Positions 1 through 8,289 of a stretch of 47,284 bases of DNA are shown here, piece after piece (positions within the stretch are counted from its first letter, which is position 1; every line of letters starts with the position of its first letter). This DNA comes from a virus. Where the stretch lies: the IMG/VR virus record IMGVR_UViG_3300032180_000012, positions 1-47,284 of that record; one strand, 5' to 3'. Below the pieces are notes generated by a model that was given only the letters and a program-made list of their open reading frames with translations, did no database searches and was not told where the DNA came from. The translations under genes and the position numbers were made by a program.

Positions 1-2
1 CG

Positions 3-911
3 GCCCAGGCGGCGGCCAACGCCCTGCTGCAATTCATCGATTCGCTGCGGCAGAACACGGCGATCTCGCCGCTGACGCCGGCCGAGCGAGCAACCGCAGC
101 AGCCGGCGCTTGGCAGGCTGCCCTGGCTGCGGCGCAACAGAACCCCACCGACTCGACGGCGATCCAGAACGTGCAGACGGCGGCCACGGCCTACCTGACG
201 GCGCTGCGCGCCGAGTGGGGGAGCAGCGGCCCGTACACGGAGATCTTCAACCAGATCCTGGCAGCGCTGACGGCCCTGAATGCCCAGGGAACACTCGCCA
301 CCGGTAGCGCTCCGCAACCGATCTTCGGGGCGCCCGGTTCGATCGCCTACGGCCCGAACGGCCAGATGATCGTGCTGCCGCCCGGCACGCCGCTCGCGGC
401 TGGGTGGAGTTTCACGCCACCAGGTGCGGGGGGTGCTACTGCACCAGGTCCGGGGACTGGTCCACCCATGCCGCCGGCAGGACCTGCCGCCTTCGGCACC
501 GCTGCGGGCCTCGGCGGCAGCAGTGCGTCGCCGATGTTTGTAGCGGTCACGAACTGGACTGCGCTCGGTGGTCCGACGACGGTGAGTTCGATGGCGACTC
601 CTGCGGACAGGAGGAGTGCAGTCCACGGCGCTGACACTTCAGTCACCGCATCACCTTGGGGCGTCGTACCGCCGCTTGTGCCGCCGATCGTCATGCCGGT
701 GCGGCTGGTGCCCCCGCCGACTCAGGGTGACCAGTTGACGGCGGATGGGCGGGCGGTCGTAGCCGAACTCGCCGCCTTCCGAGATCAGCAGCGTGCCGAG
801 GCGACGCTTCTCGCAGGGCGCGTCGCTGCGGTTGAGCAGCGGCAGGCCGAGCTGACTCGCGCCATGGCGGTTGTCGGTAGCGTCCAGCGCTCCGGGAGAG
901 TCGCTGCATGA
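3..911 (+). CDS. Tail tape-measure protein, C-terminal part (5' end outside window)
   Basis: The reading frame is open from the first bases, so the gene begins upstream; about 302 residues are visible. The start of the visible part carries ISPLTPAER followed about 60 residues later by SSGPYTEIF, an order I know from C-termini of siphophage tape-measure proteins, which set tail length and line the tail tube. A Gly/Pro/Ala-rich stretch (about 390-530) and a terminal helical segment rich in Q, E and R follow. The stop overlaps the next start (ATGA at 908-911), so the two are probably translationally coupled. Family assignment rests on motif memory, not on a search. Confidence 0.7.
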   Translation, partial: AQAAANALLQFIDSLRQNTAISPLTPAERATAAAGAWQAALAAAQQNPTDSTAIQNVQTAATAYLTALRAEWGSSGPYTEIFNQILAALTALNAQGTLATGSAPQPIFGAPGSIAYGPNGQMIVLPPGTPLAAGWSFTPPGAGGATAPGPGTGPPMPPAGPAAFGTAAGLGGSSASPMFVAVTNWTALGGPTTVSSMATPADRRSAVHGADTSVTASPWGVVPPLVPPIVMPVRLVPPPTQGDQLTADGRAVVAELAAFRDQQRAEATLLAGRVAAVEQRQAELTRAMAVVGSVQRSGRVAA

Positions 912-3900
912 CGGCCAACTACTCGGCGCTGCTGGCCGACCCACTGGCGACGAAGGCGTGGCTCTGCACGCTATGGCCGTACGACCCGTCGCATGTCGGC
1001 CCATCGCTTGTCGGGGACGGCGTAGCGGGCTACGGCGCGGCGACGGTCGCGGCGCCGGCCGGATCGATGTCCTGGGGCTGCTGGGTCAAGCCGCAGCGCT
1101 CAGCGACCGTTGCGAAGTACATCTGCGGCTTCGGTGGCCAAGGAGCCGCCGCAGGCCAGCGCTTCTTGCGACTCAACTCCAGCGGCACCAACCTCATCGA
1201 GGCGGTCGTTTCCAATGACGCCGGGACGCAGTTCCTGGCGACCTACGCTGGCGGCATCGTCTCGGCGGCCGCCGGAGCCTGGACCTTCGCCTTTGCCGTC
1301 TTAGACCTCGGCAACACGCCGGCATCGCTCGCGCTCTACACCCTAACCATGGCGCCCCCAATCGAGCGGATGTCGGGGTACCTCGCCGTACAGCGCAAGA
1401 CGGTTCCGGTCACCGGGACGTTCAACTCGCCGGGTAATGCGTGCAGCGTGCTGCGCGACCCAGTTGGTGCTAACCAGTACCTTGACGGCGAGGTGTCGGA
1501 CTTCCAGGTCTGGTCGGTCGCCAAGGCGCTCTCCAGAGACGGCGGCGTCGCGGTCTCATCGCTACAGCCATGGCGGTGGGCGCACGGCATCCCGGCAATC
1601 AAATCCGGCTGGGCCGCTGCTGCGGGAGCGGACACTGCCGGGCTCGCAGAGTACTGGGAACTTGACGACGGTGCACCGGCAACGACAGCAGCGAGTTCGC
1701 CAGTCATCGGTGGCGCGGCGCTCACGCTCACTGGGGTCGCCTGGAACCCCTACGGCGCGGACTGGTCGGCGATCCTGCCGTACTACTCGAGCACGCACGG
1801 CTTCAACTCGCAGCCCAGTGACAACCCGCCGAACATGGAGTACGCGGCGCGGATCACGGCGCCGCCGATGGTCAAGCGCAGCATGTATTCCGGCAACAAC
1901 ATCGGTGGCTACTCGACGCCGGATCTCGGGCAACTTGAATTCGGGAACGGTGATGCCGGCTTGGACGTGATGCGGCCGTTGGCGTTCGACGCTCGCCGAG
2001 CGCTGTTGCAGTTAGGCGGCACGCTCGGCAAAGGGACCGTCCTTGCGCTCTCGGACTACGGGACGGTCCTAGACGGCGTCGGCGCCGGTGACATCCTGTG
2101 CGACCCGCAGTTGGCGACACTCCACCTGCGGTCCAAGGACTTCACCTTCGCGAAACCGATCCAGAACTTCCCGGCGAACACCTACAGCCCGCCGTGCGTC
2201 GAGGTGGAGGTCGTCGGTGACCGAATCGTCTTCCCGACGTTTCCGGCACAGACTGGGAGCCTGACTGTCGAGGGCTGGTTCTACGTCGTCGACCTCGTGA
2301 CCGGGCAGGACCTGGTTCACATGAACGACGGCACGCATGGGTTCGCCGTCAACATCAACGTAGGTGGTAACGGCACAGTGCGCTTCGCGACGAGCGACGT
2401 GTCGAACGGTGCACTGGTGACCGCCGCCAACACCGTCGTCCTTGGCTGGAACCACATCGAGTGCGTTTACGACCACGGAGCGCAGACGAAGACGATCTCC
2501 GTCAACGCCGTGCCAGTGGCGACGGTCGGGTCCTTGACGGGCGCGCTGGTCGCGCCATCCGTAGCGCTCGGAGCGCTCGCGACTGCCGCTGGCGCGAGCG
2601 GCTGCTTGGTCGGCACGAGGATGTCCTCGCTGCGCATCTGGTCAGTCGCGCGCACCCAGGCGCAGATCCAGGACACGATGCGGAAGCGGCTCGCCGGCAA
2701 CGAGACCGGCCTCCTCGGCTCCTGGGGCTGCCGCGAGGGGCAACTCGCCTACGTCTACGACGCTACCGCCAACGGTTACACCGGCATCCTCTTCGGCCAG
2801 ACAGGCTGGGATGTGGCGGACTGGGCGGACCCCAACATCGCCGGCGCCGCCCTCCCGCTCTGCTACGGCGAGGTCGCCGAGGCGCCGGCGCTCCTGGTCG
2901 ACCCGGCGAGCCTCATCTACCAGGTGCACGATGGCAGCGTCCAACTGATCAAGGGCGTCGCCGACAAGGGCGCCTGGCTCAGGCCGCCGTTCTCCTACAC
3001 CGGGACTGATGTGTCGTTCGATGGACCGAGCGGGAAGATCACGGCCGCCGGCGCCGACTTCTCGGTCTTCGCGCCCGGCATCGTCGGCGCGCTCTCTTCC
3101 GCGGCGCCTCCCGTCATCCCGGGCGCCTCGACGCCGAACATGACGATCACCATCTCCGGCTCCTCAGCCGGCGGCAACAACGCCACCTTCCAGGTGCTCT
3201 CTGTCACCCAGGACATCCACGGCACCTCGACCGTCATCACTGTCAGCGGCCCGCTCACGACCTCGGCGGCCGGCCCCTCGGTGACGATCGTCACTGCCGC
3301 CGGGACCGCGCAGTGGACCGCCGACGCGGCGCGCGGGTACTTCACGCTGCTGCAAAACCCCGCAGGCACGATCAGCGCCTGGGTGCGCGGCGACAACGGG
3401 GGCCCAGCAGGCTACGTCAAGACCGCTGGCCAGGTCATCCGGCGCATCGTCGTCCGTCACGGGCTCCTACTTGACCCGGCAGACCTCGACACCGCGGCCT
3501 TCACCGCCATGGACGCCGCCAATGGCGCGACGGTCGGCATCGCGGTCCAGGACACGGCGAGCTCGACGCCAGACCCCTTCACCGGTTCACTGCTCGGTGC
3601 CGGCCGGGTGCTGAAGGACGTCTGCGACGAGGTCGCCAACTCAGCCGGTGCGCTCTACGGTTTCGAGCGGATCGGCAACCTCTTCCAGGTCGCGCAGTTT
3701 GTCGGTGTCCCGCCCGGGGCTGCGGCAGTGACACTCGACTACACCTCGATCGAGACGAAGCCACAGTGGACGACCGAGCTGCAGAACCTCCCGATCTACC
3801 GGGTGGCGGTCGGCTACGCGCAGAACTACAACTACAACAACAGTTCGGCGAACAACCTCTCTGGCGTCGCGCTGTCGAACCCGGCGCGCCTCGCGTTCTG

Positions 3901-4243
3901 CCTGCGCCAGTACCGCTACGCCCTCGCTCAGGACGCCCAGGTACTGACGACCTACAGCCAGGCACGGACCCTGATCGTCCTCGCGAACTACACCTTCTAC
4001 GCGGACGCCCTCGCCGAGGCCGAGCGCCTGCTCGCACTCCTCAAGGTGCGGAGTGACCTCTACAAGATCGGCGGCCACACGCTGCCCTACGCGGTGGACG
4101 TCAACCAGAAGGCGGCGGTCAGCTATAGCCTGCCGGGTGGCGCTGGACCGCGCCTCGGGACGCCGCGTAACTTTGTCATCCTGTCCTTCGACGAGCAGCA
4201 GCAGTTGGGCTCCGTCGGCCTGGGCATCTGGGGGCAGGGCTGA
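908..4243 (+). CDS. Tail tip or fibre protein with two LamG-like domains
   Basis: 1111 residues. Two concanavalin/LamG-like modules are visible: residues about 45-205 (begins SWGCWVKP, ends EVSDFQVWSVAKAL) and about 445-605 (TVEGWFYVVD to SLRIWSVARTQAQI, then the usual GLLGSWGCREG tail). The C-terminal 250 residues (from GRVLKDVCDEVANSAGALYG) resemble a tail-hub type fold with no LamG signature. LamG modules in tail proteins usually bind cell-surface glycans, so a receptor-binding or baseplate role is inferred. It sits directly after the tape-measure gene, the normal place for tail-tip proteins, and shares a TGATG junction with the next gene. Confidence 0.72.
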   Translation: MTANYSALLADPLATKAWLCTLWPYDPSHVGPSLVGDGVAGYGAATVAAPAGSMSWGCWVKPQRSATVAKYICGFGGQGAAAGQRFLRLNSSGTNLIEAVVSNDAGTQFLATYAGGIVSAAAGAWTFAFAVLDLGNTPASLALYTLTMAPPIERMSGYLAVQRKTVPVTGTFNSPGNACSVLRDPVGANQYLDGEVSDFQVWSVAKALSRDGGVAVSSLQPWRWAHGIPAIKSGWAAAAGADTAGLAEYWELDDGAPATTAASSPVIGGAALTLTGVAWNPYGADWSAILPYYSSTHGFNSQPSDNPPNMEYAARITAPPMVKRSMYSGNNIGGYSTPDLGQLEFGNGDAGLDVMRPLAFDARRALLQLGGTLGKGTVLALSDYGTVLDGVGAGDILCDPQLATLHLRSKDFTFAKPIQNFPANTYSPPCVEVEVVGDRIVFPTFPAQTGSLTVEGWFYVVDLVTGQDLVHMNDGTHGFAVNINVGGNGTVRFATSDVSNGALVTAANTVVLGWNHIECVYDHGAQTKTISVNAVPVATVGSLTGALVAPSVALGALATAAGASGCLVGTRMSSLRIWSVARTQAQIQDTMRKRLAGNETGLLGSWGCREGQLAYVYDATANGYTGILFGQTGWDVADWADPNIAGAALPLCYGEVAEAPALLVDPASLIYQVHDGSVQLIKGVADKGAWLRPPFSYTGTDVSFDGPSGKITAAGADFSVFAPGIVGALSSAAPPVIPGASTPNMTITISGSSAGGNNATFQVLSVTQDIHGTSTVITVSGPLTTSAAGPSVTIVTAAGTAQWTADAARGYFTLLQNPAGTISAWVRGDNGGPAGYVKTAGQVIRRIVVRHGLLLDPADLDTAAFTAMDAANGATVGIAVQDTASSTPDPFTGSLLGAGRVLKDVCDEVANSAGALYGFERIGNLFQVAQFVGVPPGAAAVTLDYTSIETKPQWTTELQNLPIYRVAVGYAQNYNYNNSSANNLSGVALSNPARLAFCLRQYRYALAQDAQVLTTYSQARTLIVLANYTFYADALAEAERLLALLKVRSDLYKIGGHTLPYAVDVNQKAAVSYSLPGGAGPRLGTPRNFVILSFDEQQQLGSVGLGIWGQG

Positions 4244-5607
4244 TGGCCTCGATGCTCTTCACGCTCCCGAACGCGGCGGACCTGGGGACGCTCACGGCCG
4301 GGAGCACGGCTGCGGGCTCGAACGTCACGAACCTACAGAGCCCGGAGATCACGAGCGTCTGGCGATCGGCACCTGACGTACTGCCTGGGAGCGGCCAGAC
4401 GCTGGCGGCAGGAGGCGGCGCCGGCCCGCTCGTCTACCCGGCCTCGCGGTGGTTGCAGTACAAGCCGGCGGCGGCGCTCTCCTACGACCACGCGATCGCT
4501 GTCGCCGCGCTCATCAACGATTCAGCGCGCCCGTACGCCGGCTCTGGCGTAACGCGGAAGTGGCGAGCGCGGATCTACGCCAGCGCCGGGAACCAGTTGA
4601 GTGGCATCGTGCGACCGGCTCCGAGTGGACCGACGCTTACCAACCTGACCGGCGCCACGTCACCAGGCGGCGTCTGGCAGCCGGCGACCTCCTGGCTGAC
4701 GGCGACATCGCCGACGGCGAACACGGTCGCCGTCATGTCGTTCTCTTCGGCAGCAACCGACGGGGGCGCTCTGCCGCTCAAGGCCGGCGCCGGGTTGCAG
4801 ACGTTCTCGATCCTCTGCCGCCGGAGCGGTTCCGGCGGCACCAACCCGACGCTCTCAATCGACCTCTACGAGTCCGGGCTGTTGGTGGCGAACCTCGCGT
4901 CCGGGATCGCCCTCGTCGGCACGACGCCGGTCGTCGTCAGCGTCCAGTGGAACGCGTCGCTCCTTGCCTCGTTGAGCAGCACGACGGCCGGGCTCAGGGT
5001 CACCGGGACGGCGGGCAGTTCGCAGACCGTGGAGTTCGCGGCCTTCGAGTGGCTGGCCGAGCACAACGGCTACCTCTACGACTCCGGTGACCAGGCCGTC
5101 TCCTACCCGGTGACCGTCGCGCAGCAGGCGGCCAGGGTATTCAACCTCCCGGTCGCGCTCCCGACGCCGATTCCCTCGGGTTCGCCCTACGTGCTCGTCG
5201 ACCAGATGTCCACCGCCGACGCCTACGCGCAGCAGGGGCGGATGGTCGTCGCCAACGCCATCCAGCCGTTCGTCAACATGGACTACAATTGGGGGATCTC
5301 CTGGGCCGACATGTCGCCGGTCAGCGAGACGCCGGGAGGACAGGAGTGGTTCGAGGTGCGGCCGAAGCGGCGGATCGGCGAGTTGGTCTGCAACGCGCTC
5401 AGGACAGCCGAGGCGTGGGACCAGATCTTCTCGCAGCTCCAGGGGAGTGTCGGGATCAGCGGCAACTTCCTCTGGATGCCGGACCCGGCGACGCCGAGCG
5501 AGTTCTACAACAACGTGATCTGGGGGCGCTTCGACGGGCTGTCGCCAGTCAAGAACCCGCGGTTCGCTCGCTACAGCCAGAGCTACAAGATCAAGGAGGT
5601 CCTGTGA
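4243..5607 (+). CDS. Minor tail protein
   Basis: 454 residues, starting one base before the end of the previous stop (TGATG at 4241-4245). The N-terminus reads SMLFTLPNAADLGTLTAGS, then NLQSPEITSVWRSAP, the kind of opening seen in phage tail proteins downstream of the tape measure. No catalytic motif is seen; the sequence is rich in S, T, A and G and looks beta-rich and structural. Its place (tape measure, LamG tail protein, this gene, then lysis-type genes) supports a distal tail or adhesin role. Function is inferred from position. Confidence 0.65.
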   Translation: MASMLFTLPNAADLGTLTAGSTAAGSNVTNLQSPEITSVWRSAPDVLPGSGQTLAAGGGAGPLVYPASRWLQYKPAAALSYDHAIAVAALINDSARPYAGSGVTRKWRARIYASAGNQLSGIVRPAPSGPTLTNLTGATSPGGVWQPATSWLTATSPTANTVAVMSFSSAATDGGALPLKAGAGLQTFSILCRRSGSGGTNPTLSIDLYESGLLVANLASGIALVGTTPVVVSVQWNASLLASLSSTTAGLRVTGTAGSSQTVEFAAFEWLAEHNGYLYDSGDQAVSYPVTVAQQAARVFNLPVALPTPIPSGSPYVLVDQMSTADAYAQQGRMVVANAIQPFVNMDYNWGISWADMSPVSETPGGQEWFEVRPKRRIGELVCNALRTAEAWDQIFSQLQGSVGISGNFLWMPDPATPSEFYNNVIWGRFDGLSPVKNPRFARYSQSYKIKEVL

Positions 5608-5786
5608 CCGAGACGGGTGATCTGGACGCCAGGCTGCCGAGCGCCGGAGCGCACTGCACTCCGCCAGCCGCGATCAGCTCCCGAGACGCCCTGGACCACG
5701 GGCGCACCCAAGATCGTGGCGCCACGGGGCGCTGGCGAGGTCGTTGCGGTCGGGGCCAGTCCGCCAGCCAGGGGGGCGCGTGGTAA
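5604..5786 (+). CDS. Small protein of unknown function (GTG start)
   Basis: About 60 codons. The start is chosen because GTG at 5604 overlaps the previous stop (GTGA) and follows a strong ribosome-binding site, AAGGAGG, four bases upstream. Third-position GC is high in this frame. The product is charged and Arg/Gly-rich with no motif I know. A second frame from GTG 5617 is open too and gives a plausible peptide, so the frame choice is not certain. Confidence 0.4.
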   Translation: MTETGDLDARLPSAGAHCTPPAAISSRDALDHGRTQDRGATGRWRGRCGRGQSASQGGAW

Positions 5787-6226
5787 CCAATGCCCTGGAC
5801 GCGACACGCCCGCTCACGCCGCCTCGCCGGTCCTGGCGCTCAAGGATTCGCTTAGTGGCGGAGCGGCTGATGAACGTGACCGAGCGCCGTCCGATGGCTT
5901 TCTCTACGCTGGTCGCACTCGGCGCCCTGACGCTCGCTTTCTTGACGACTACTGGGGGCTTGATCGCGAGCTACGGGGCGTGGTCACGCAGTGAGGGAGA
6001 GCGGGCCGCCTTCGAGCGTCTGACCACGCAGCAGGTGACTGGACTGCAAGCGGCGAAAGAGGCGGCCATCGTCAAATTGGCCCTCCTCGAGCAGGCCAAG
6101 GGGACGCAGGATCACCAGACAGACGCACTGCTCAACAAAGTTGACGAGTACCGCGCTTACGTTCAGGCGCTCACCATCCGGATGGCGCAGGCTGGCGTGC
6201 GCGAAATCCCGCCACCGCCGAAGTGA
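5780..6226 (+). CDS. Small single-pass membrane protein with coiled-coil tail
   Basis: About 148 residues from GTG 5780, which overlaps the preceding stop; an ATG at 5870 is an alternative start. One hydrophobic helix (FSTLVALGALTLAFL and following residues) is followed by a polar helical region rich in A, E, K and Q and a short Pro-rich end. The shape (one membrane anchor, then a periplasmic or cytoplasmic coiled coil) is seen in holin-accessory or inner spanin proteins, and the gene lies between tail and lysis genes. That role is a guess from shape and place. Confidence 0.55.
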   Translation: MVTNALDATRPLTPPRRSWRSRIRLVAERLMNVTERRPMAFSTLVALGALTLAFLTTTGGLIASYGAWSRSEGERAAFERLTTQQVTGLQAAKEAAIVKLALLEQAKGTQDHQTDALLNKVDEYRAYVQALTIRMAQAGVREIPPPPK

Positions 6227-6237
6227 GGAGGATCACG

Positions 6238-6480
6238 ATGCCAGGTCCAGACTGCAACGCTGCCTGTATCAAGGCCATACTGGACGCCATGCGCGCCGCG
6301 CAGCACTCGGCCGCGCGGTTGTCCGACGTGGCGCACATCACCCTTACCGACCCGGAGCGACTCGCGCGACTGACGCCGGCGATGGTGGACCAGGTCGCTG
6401 ACGCGGCGCGGGACTTCGGGAGGGCGACGGCGAGCCTGTGCGGCGAGCTCGGCTTCCCTGCGGCCGAAGCTGGCCGCTGA
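6238..6480 (+). CDS. Small alpha-helical protein, unknown function
   Basis: 80 residues. Start chosen at ATG 6238, preceded by AGGAGG six bases upstream; a GTG at 6223 is in frame but has no such site. The sequence is Ala-rich, with two Cys near the N-terminus (DCNAAC) and predicted helices. No family recognised. It sits between two small membrane-protein genes and is probably cotranscribed with them. Confidence 0.55.
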   Translation: MPGPDCNAACIKAILDAMRAAQHSAARLSDVAHITLTDPERLARLTPAMVDQVADAARDFGRATASLCGELGFPAAEAGR

Positions 6481-6488
6481 CCCCGGCC

Positions 6489-6896
6489 ATGAACAGCTGG
6501 GTTTCGCCGCAGATCCTCCTGTGGTTCGCCGGTTCGCTGCTGGCCGGCGGCCTAGCCTGGGGCGATCTCCGGGCCAGGGTCAAGAACCAGGCCGAGCGCC
6601 ACAGTGCGGAACGGACGGAGCTGCGCAACGATCAGCAGAAGCTGAAGGTCGAGTTGGCTGAGCGATACGAGCGGGAGCGCAGCGAGATACTGAAGCAAAT
6701 TGACGACCTGAGGACTGATCTTGACCTGATACGCACCCGCAACGGCAGCCCGCGGGTGATGGCGGAAATCGCAGCGCTGGAAAAGAGGGCCGATGACGCA
6801 GATGTCAGGGCTCTTAAGTGGATACCGGTGATAACGGCACTCGAAGCCCGCTACGAGGTGTTGACGCGGCAGCCGCAACCGAAGGCCTCGCGCTGA
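6489..6896 (+). CDS. Membrane-anchored coiled-coil protein
   Basis: 135 residues from ATG 6489. A single N-terminal membrane segment (ILLWFAGSLLAGGLAW) is followed by a long charged helix (about residues 30-95) with heptad-like E/R/L spacing, then a short Pro-rich end. This is the layout of inner spanins and other phage envelope proteins, but no partner outer spanin is proven. It is the last gene before a 611-base gap. Confidence 0.55.
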   Translation: MNSWVSPQILLWFAGSLLAGGLAWGDLRARVKNQAERHSAERTELRNDQQKLKVELAERYERERSEILKQIDDLRTDLDLIRTRNGSPRVMAEIAALEKRADDADVRALKWIPVITALEARYEVLTRQPQPKASR

Positions 6897-7208
6897 AGAG
6901 GAGAGGTCTCGGATCCAGCTGACAGCGAGGGGAGTGGGCGGGCCAGGGCGCGGCTGAGGAACCAGCGGCGCCCGTGGTTGGGAGGGTGCGGGGAGAGAAG
7001 GGATGGCGGGAGGGGCGCAGGCCGTTCGCGTCGGCCGGCGCCCCGGAAGGTTGGCAGGGGACAGATGGAGGGCGTTTCTCAGGTGGGAGATGAGATGGGC
7101 GGGTGGCGTGGTGCGCGCCTCGGGGAAGGGTGGTCGAAGCTCTCGGTACGACGATTGCCGCCGATGATACACGAGTTCGGCATCCCGGCCTCGTGCTAGA
7201 CTCCTCGA

Positions 7209-7484
7209 TGCGGGGTCCAGCGTGACTGCGGGCCACGGTAGCGGGTATTGGGAGGCGCAGGAGGGTAGGCTCCGGAGTTGCGCCGCTTGCACCATGAACC
7301 GGGAAGGGGTAACCAGGCCCGGCGTGCCCAGGAGAGGCTGGCTACGGTCAACGAAGCAACCGGGGTAAGTGAGCCAGTGCGCGGGAGGCCAGAACGCAGG
7401 GGCAAGCCTCCGGCCCCGCCGTAGAGTCGAGTCTGCCGTTTCACCTCCCCGGGGCCTGTCCTGCACGGCACGCCCCGGGCTTTT
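7209..7484 (+). ncRNA. Structured RNA candidate ending at an intrinsic terminator
   Basis: The gap 6897-7507 has no credible gene on either strand. From about 7197 it looks like an RNA unit. An extended -10 (TGC then TAGACT, 7194-7202) could start it. Helices that can form include GGCGCA 7254-7259 with TGCGCC 7279-7284, CCGGG with CCCGG around 7299-7323, and GGAGGC with GCCTCC near 7385-7416, and it ends at the terminator 7448-7484. The first part of the gap (6897-7190) is purine-rich with nothing I can name. It may be a small RNA or a leader of the secreted-protein gene at 7508. Confidence 0.35.
7448..7484 (+). terminator. Intrinsic terminator
   Basis: An exact 8-bp stem CCCGGGGC (7448-7455) with GCCCCGGG (7472-7479), a 16-nt loop, then CTTTTC. 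It stands 24 bases before the start of the gene at 7508, so it ends upstream transcription or acts as an attenuator for that gene. Confidence 0.7.
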
Positions 7485-7507
7485 CATGAGACGACAAAGG
7501 AGCCCCG

Positions 7508-7879
7508 ATGCGCACGAGCCGATTCGCCGTTGCCCTCCTCCTCGCCGTTCCCCTTCTCGCCGCGAGACCCACCGAGGCACAGTACGCCAACAGCTTCGAC
7601 GTGACCGGGAAGGTGACGGTCGCCCACCAGGATCGCTACGCTCCCTTCAGCACCTACCTGGCGATGGATACGGTCATCCCAGGCGAGGACCCCGCGGTAC
7701 AGGAGGTCACCTTTGAGTGCACGCCAGCGCTGTCGGCGGGCTGCCTTGCGGCTCCGGCCGGGAGCTGCGTCCATGTCAGCGGCTATGTCCGGCCGATCGC
7801 CGATCCGGTAACCGGTGTCGGGCGGAATCCCCTGGTCATCACCTCCGGCTACTACCTGCCGCCGGGCTCCTGCTATTGA
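7508..7879 (+). CDS. Secreted small protein, OB-fold-like
   Basis: 123 residues with a textbook signal peptide: MRTSRF, a hydrophobic core of L, A and V, then AARPTEAQ as the likely cleavage region. The mature part is beta-rich (FDVTGKVTVA, VHVSGYVRPI, NPLVITSGYYLP), recalling small secreted OB-fold proteins, and has four Cys that could form disulfides. RBS AAGGAG lies before ATG 7508. Its stop overlaps the -35 box of the promoter for the tRNA-like RNA. Function unknown; it may be a moron gene unrelated to virion assembly. Confidence 0.6.
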   Translation: MRTSRFAVALLLAVPLLAARPTEAQYANSFDVTGKVTVAHQDRYAPFSTYLAMDTVIPGEDPAVQEVTFECTPALSAGCLAAPAGSCVHVSGYVRPIADPVTGVGRNPLVITSGYYLPPGSCY

Positions 7880-7904
7880 CGGACGACGATGATCGTGCGA
7901 TGAT
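7876..7904 (+). promoter_or_regulatory. Promoter-like repeat before the tRNA-like RNA
   Basis: TTGACG (7876-7881), 17-base spacer ending in TGC, then GATGAT (7899-7904): an extended -10 type promoter with a predicted start near 7911. The 18-mer CGATGATCGTGCGATGAT (7887-7904) recurs with one change at 9964-9981 with the same -35 spacing. Each copy holds CGATGAT twice at an 11-bp period, so it could also be a regulator site. Confidence 0.5.
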
Positions 7905-7910
7905 CGAGTT

Positions 7911-8085
7911 CGTTGGGAAGCTCTTTGAACACGGAGTGAGTAGCTCAGCTGGTAGAGCAACGGTGGCTTCGGCCGTCTCGCTTGGGCAACCTCACGACCG
8001 GCAACGGTCCGGCGTCTGAGCGTTACCTCTCGTAACCGTGGGTCGCGCGTTCGAGTCGCGCCTCGCTCCCTCGAAGATCAAGTTC
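7911..8085 (+). ncRNA. tRNA-like RNA, candidate Y RNA (YrlA-like) for the adjacent Rsr
   Basis: A tRNA core is plain: acceptor-like helix 7933-7940 with 8062-8069 (8 bp, one G-U); D arm GCTC-AGCTGGTA-GAGC (7943-7958) with loop GG; T arm GCGCG-TTCGAGT-CGCGC (8045-8061). Between the D and T arms lie 86 nt instead of about 23, folding into a UUCG hairpin (7962-7977), a 9-bp helix 7979-7987/8014-8022 around GACCG-GCAA-CGGTC (7996-8009), and hairpin 8022-8036. No U33 or anticodon loop is found and no CCA end is coded. Outside the acceptor helix, TCTTTGA (7922-7928) pairs with TCGAAGA (8071-8077) across an asymmetric internal loop, as in Ro-binding Y stems. Bacterial YrlA RNAs mimic tRNA and are encoded beside rsr; rsr starts 205 bases downstream here. 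Confidence 0.68.
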
Positions 8086-8178
8086 TGGATGGTCCGGAAT
8101 CGGCAGGTTACCACTCACAATGGCGATCCCTGTCGGTGAATGCACGACCGTCTGGAAACTCTCTCGATAGTTGATCTT
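8074..8178 (+). other. Second foldable RNA segment in the rsr leader
   Basis: AAGATCAA (8074-8081) pairs exactly with TTGATCTT (8171-8178). Inside, CGGCAGG (8101-8107) pairs with CCTGTCG (8129-8135). The outer stem uses the same bases as the 3' strand of the Y-like terminal stem, so the two folds exclude each other. It may be a 5' leader structure of rsr mRNA, a processing signal, or a second small RNA. Bases 8179-8289 add only a short GC hairpin and the rsr RBS. Confidence 0.3.
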
Positions 8179-8289
8179 AGGAGTGGTCCGGAGCTTGCGG
8201 GTTATCTTGGGTAGACCCCGCTTGCAAACAGCACGACCGCTCTTGAGGTTGCCTGAGCGCCACCACGACCTTGAAGGAGGTCCGATCCG

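Noticed and set aside
7209-7440. Cobalamin or c-di-GMP riboswitch
   Set aside because: Only isolated short blocks resemble those cores; the order and several invariant parts are missing, and the downstream gene is not a typical target.
6552-7580. A 342-codon minus-strand frame across the 611-base gap
   Set aside because: Crosses two plus-strand genes and the terminator; low-complexity Pro/Arg/Ser content and no RBS.
7933-8069. Ordinary tRNA, or tRNA with a group I intron
   Set aside because: No anticodon loop with U33 can be formed, and the 86-nt middle is too short for a group I intron and folds into its own hairpins.
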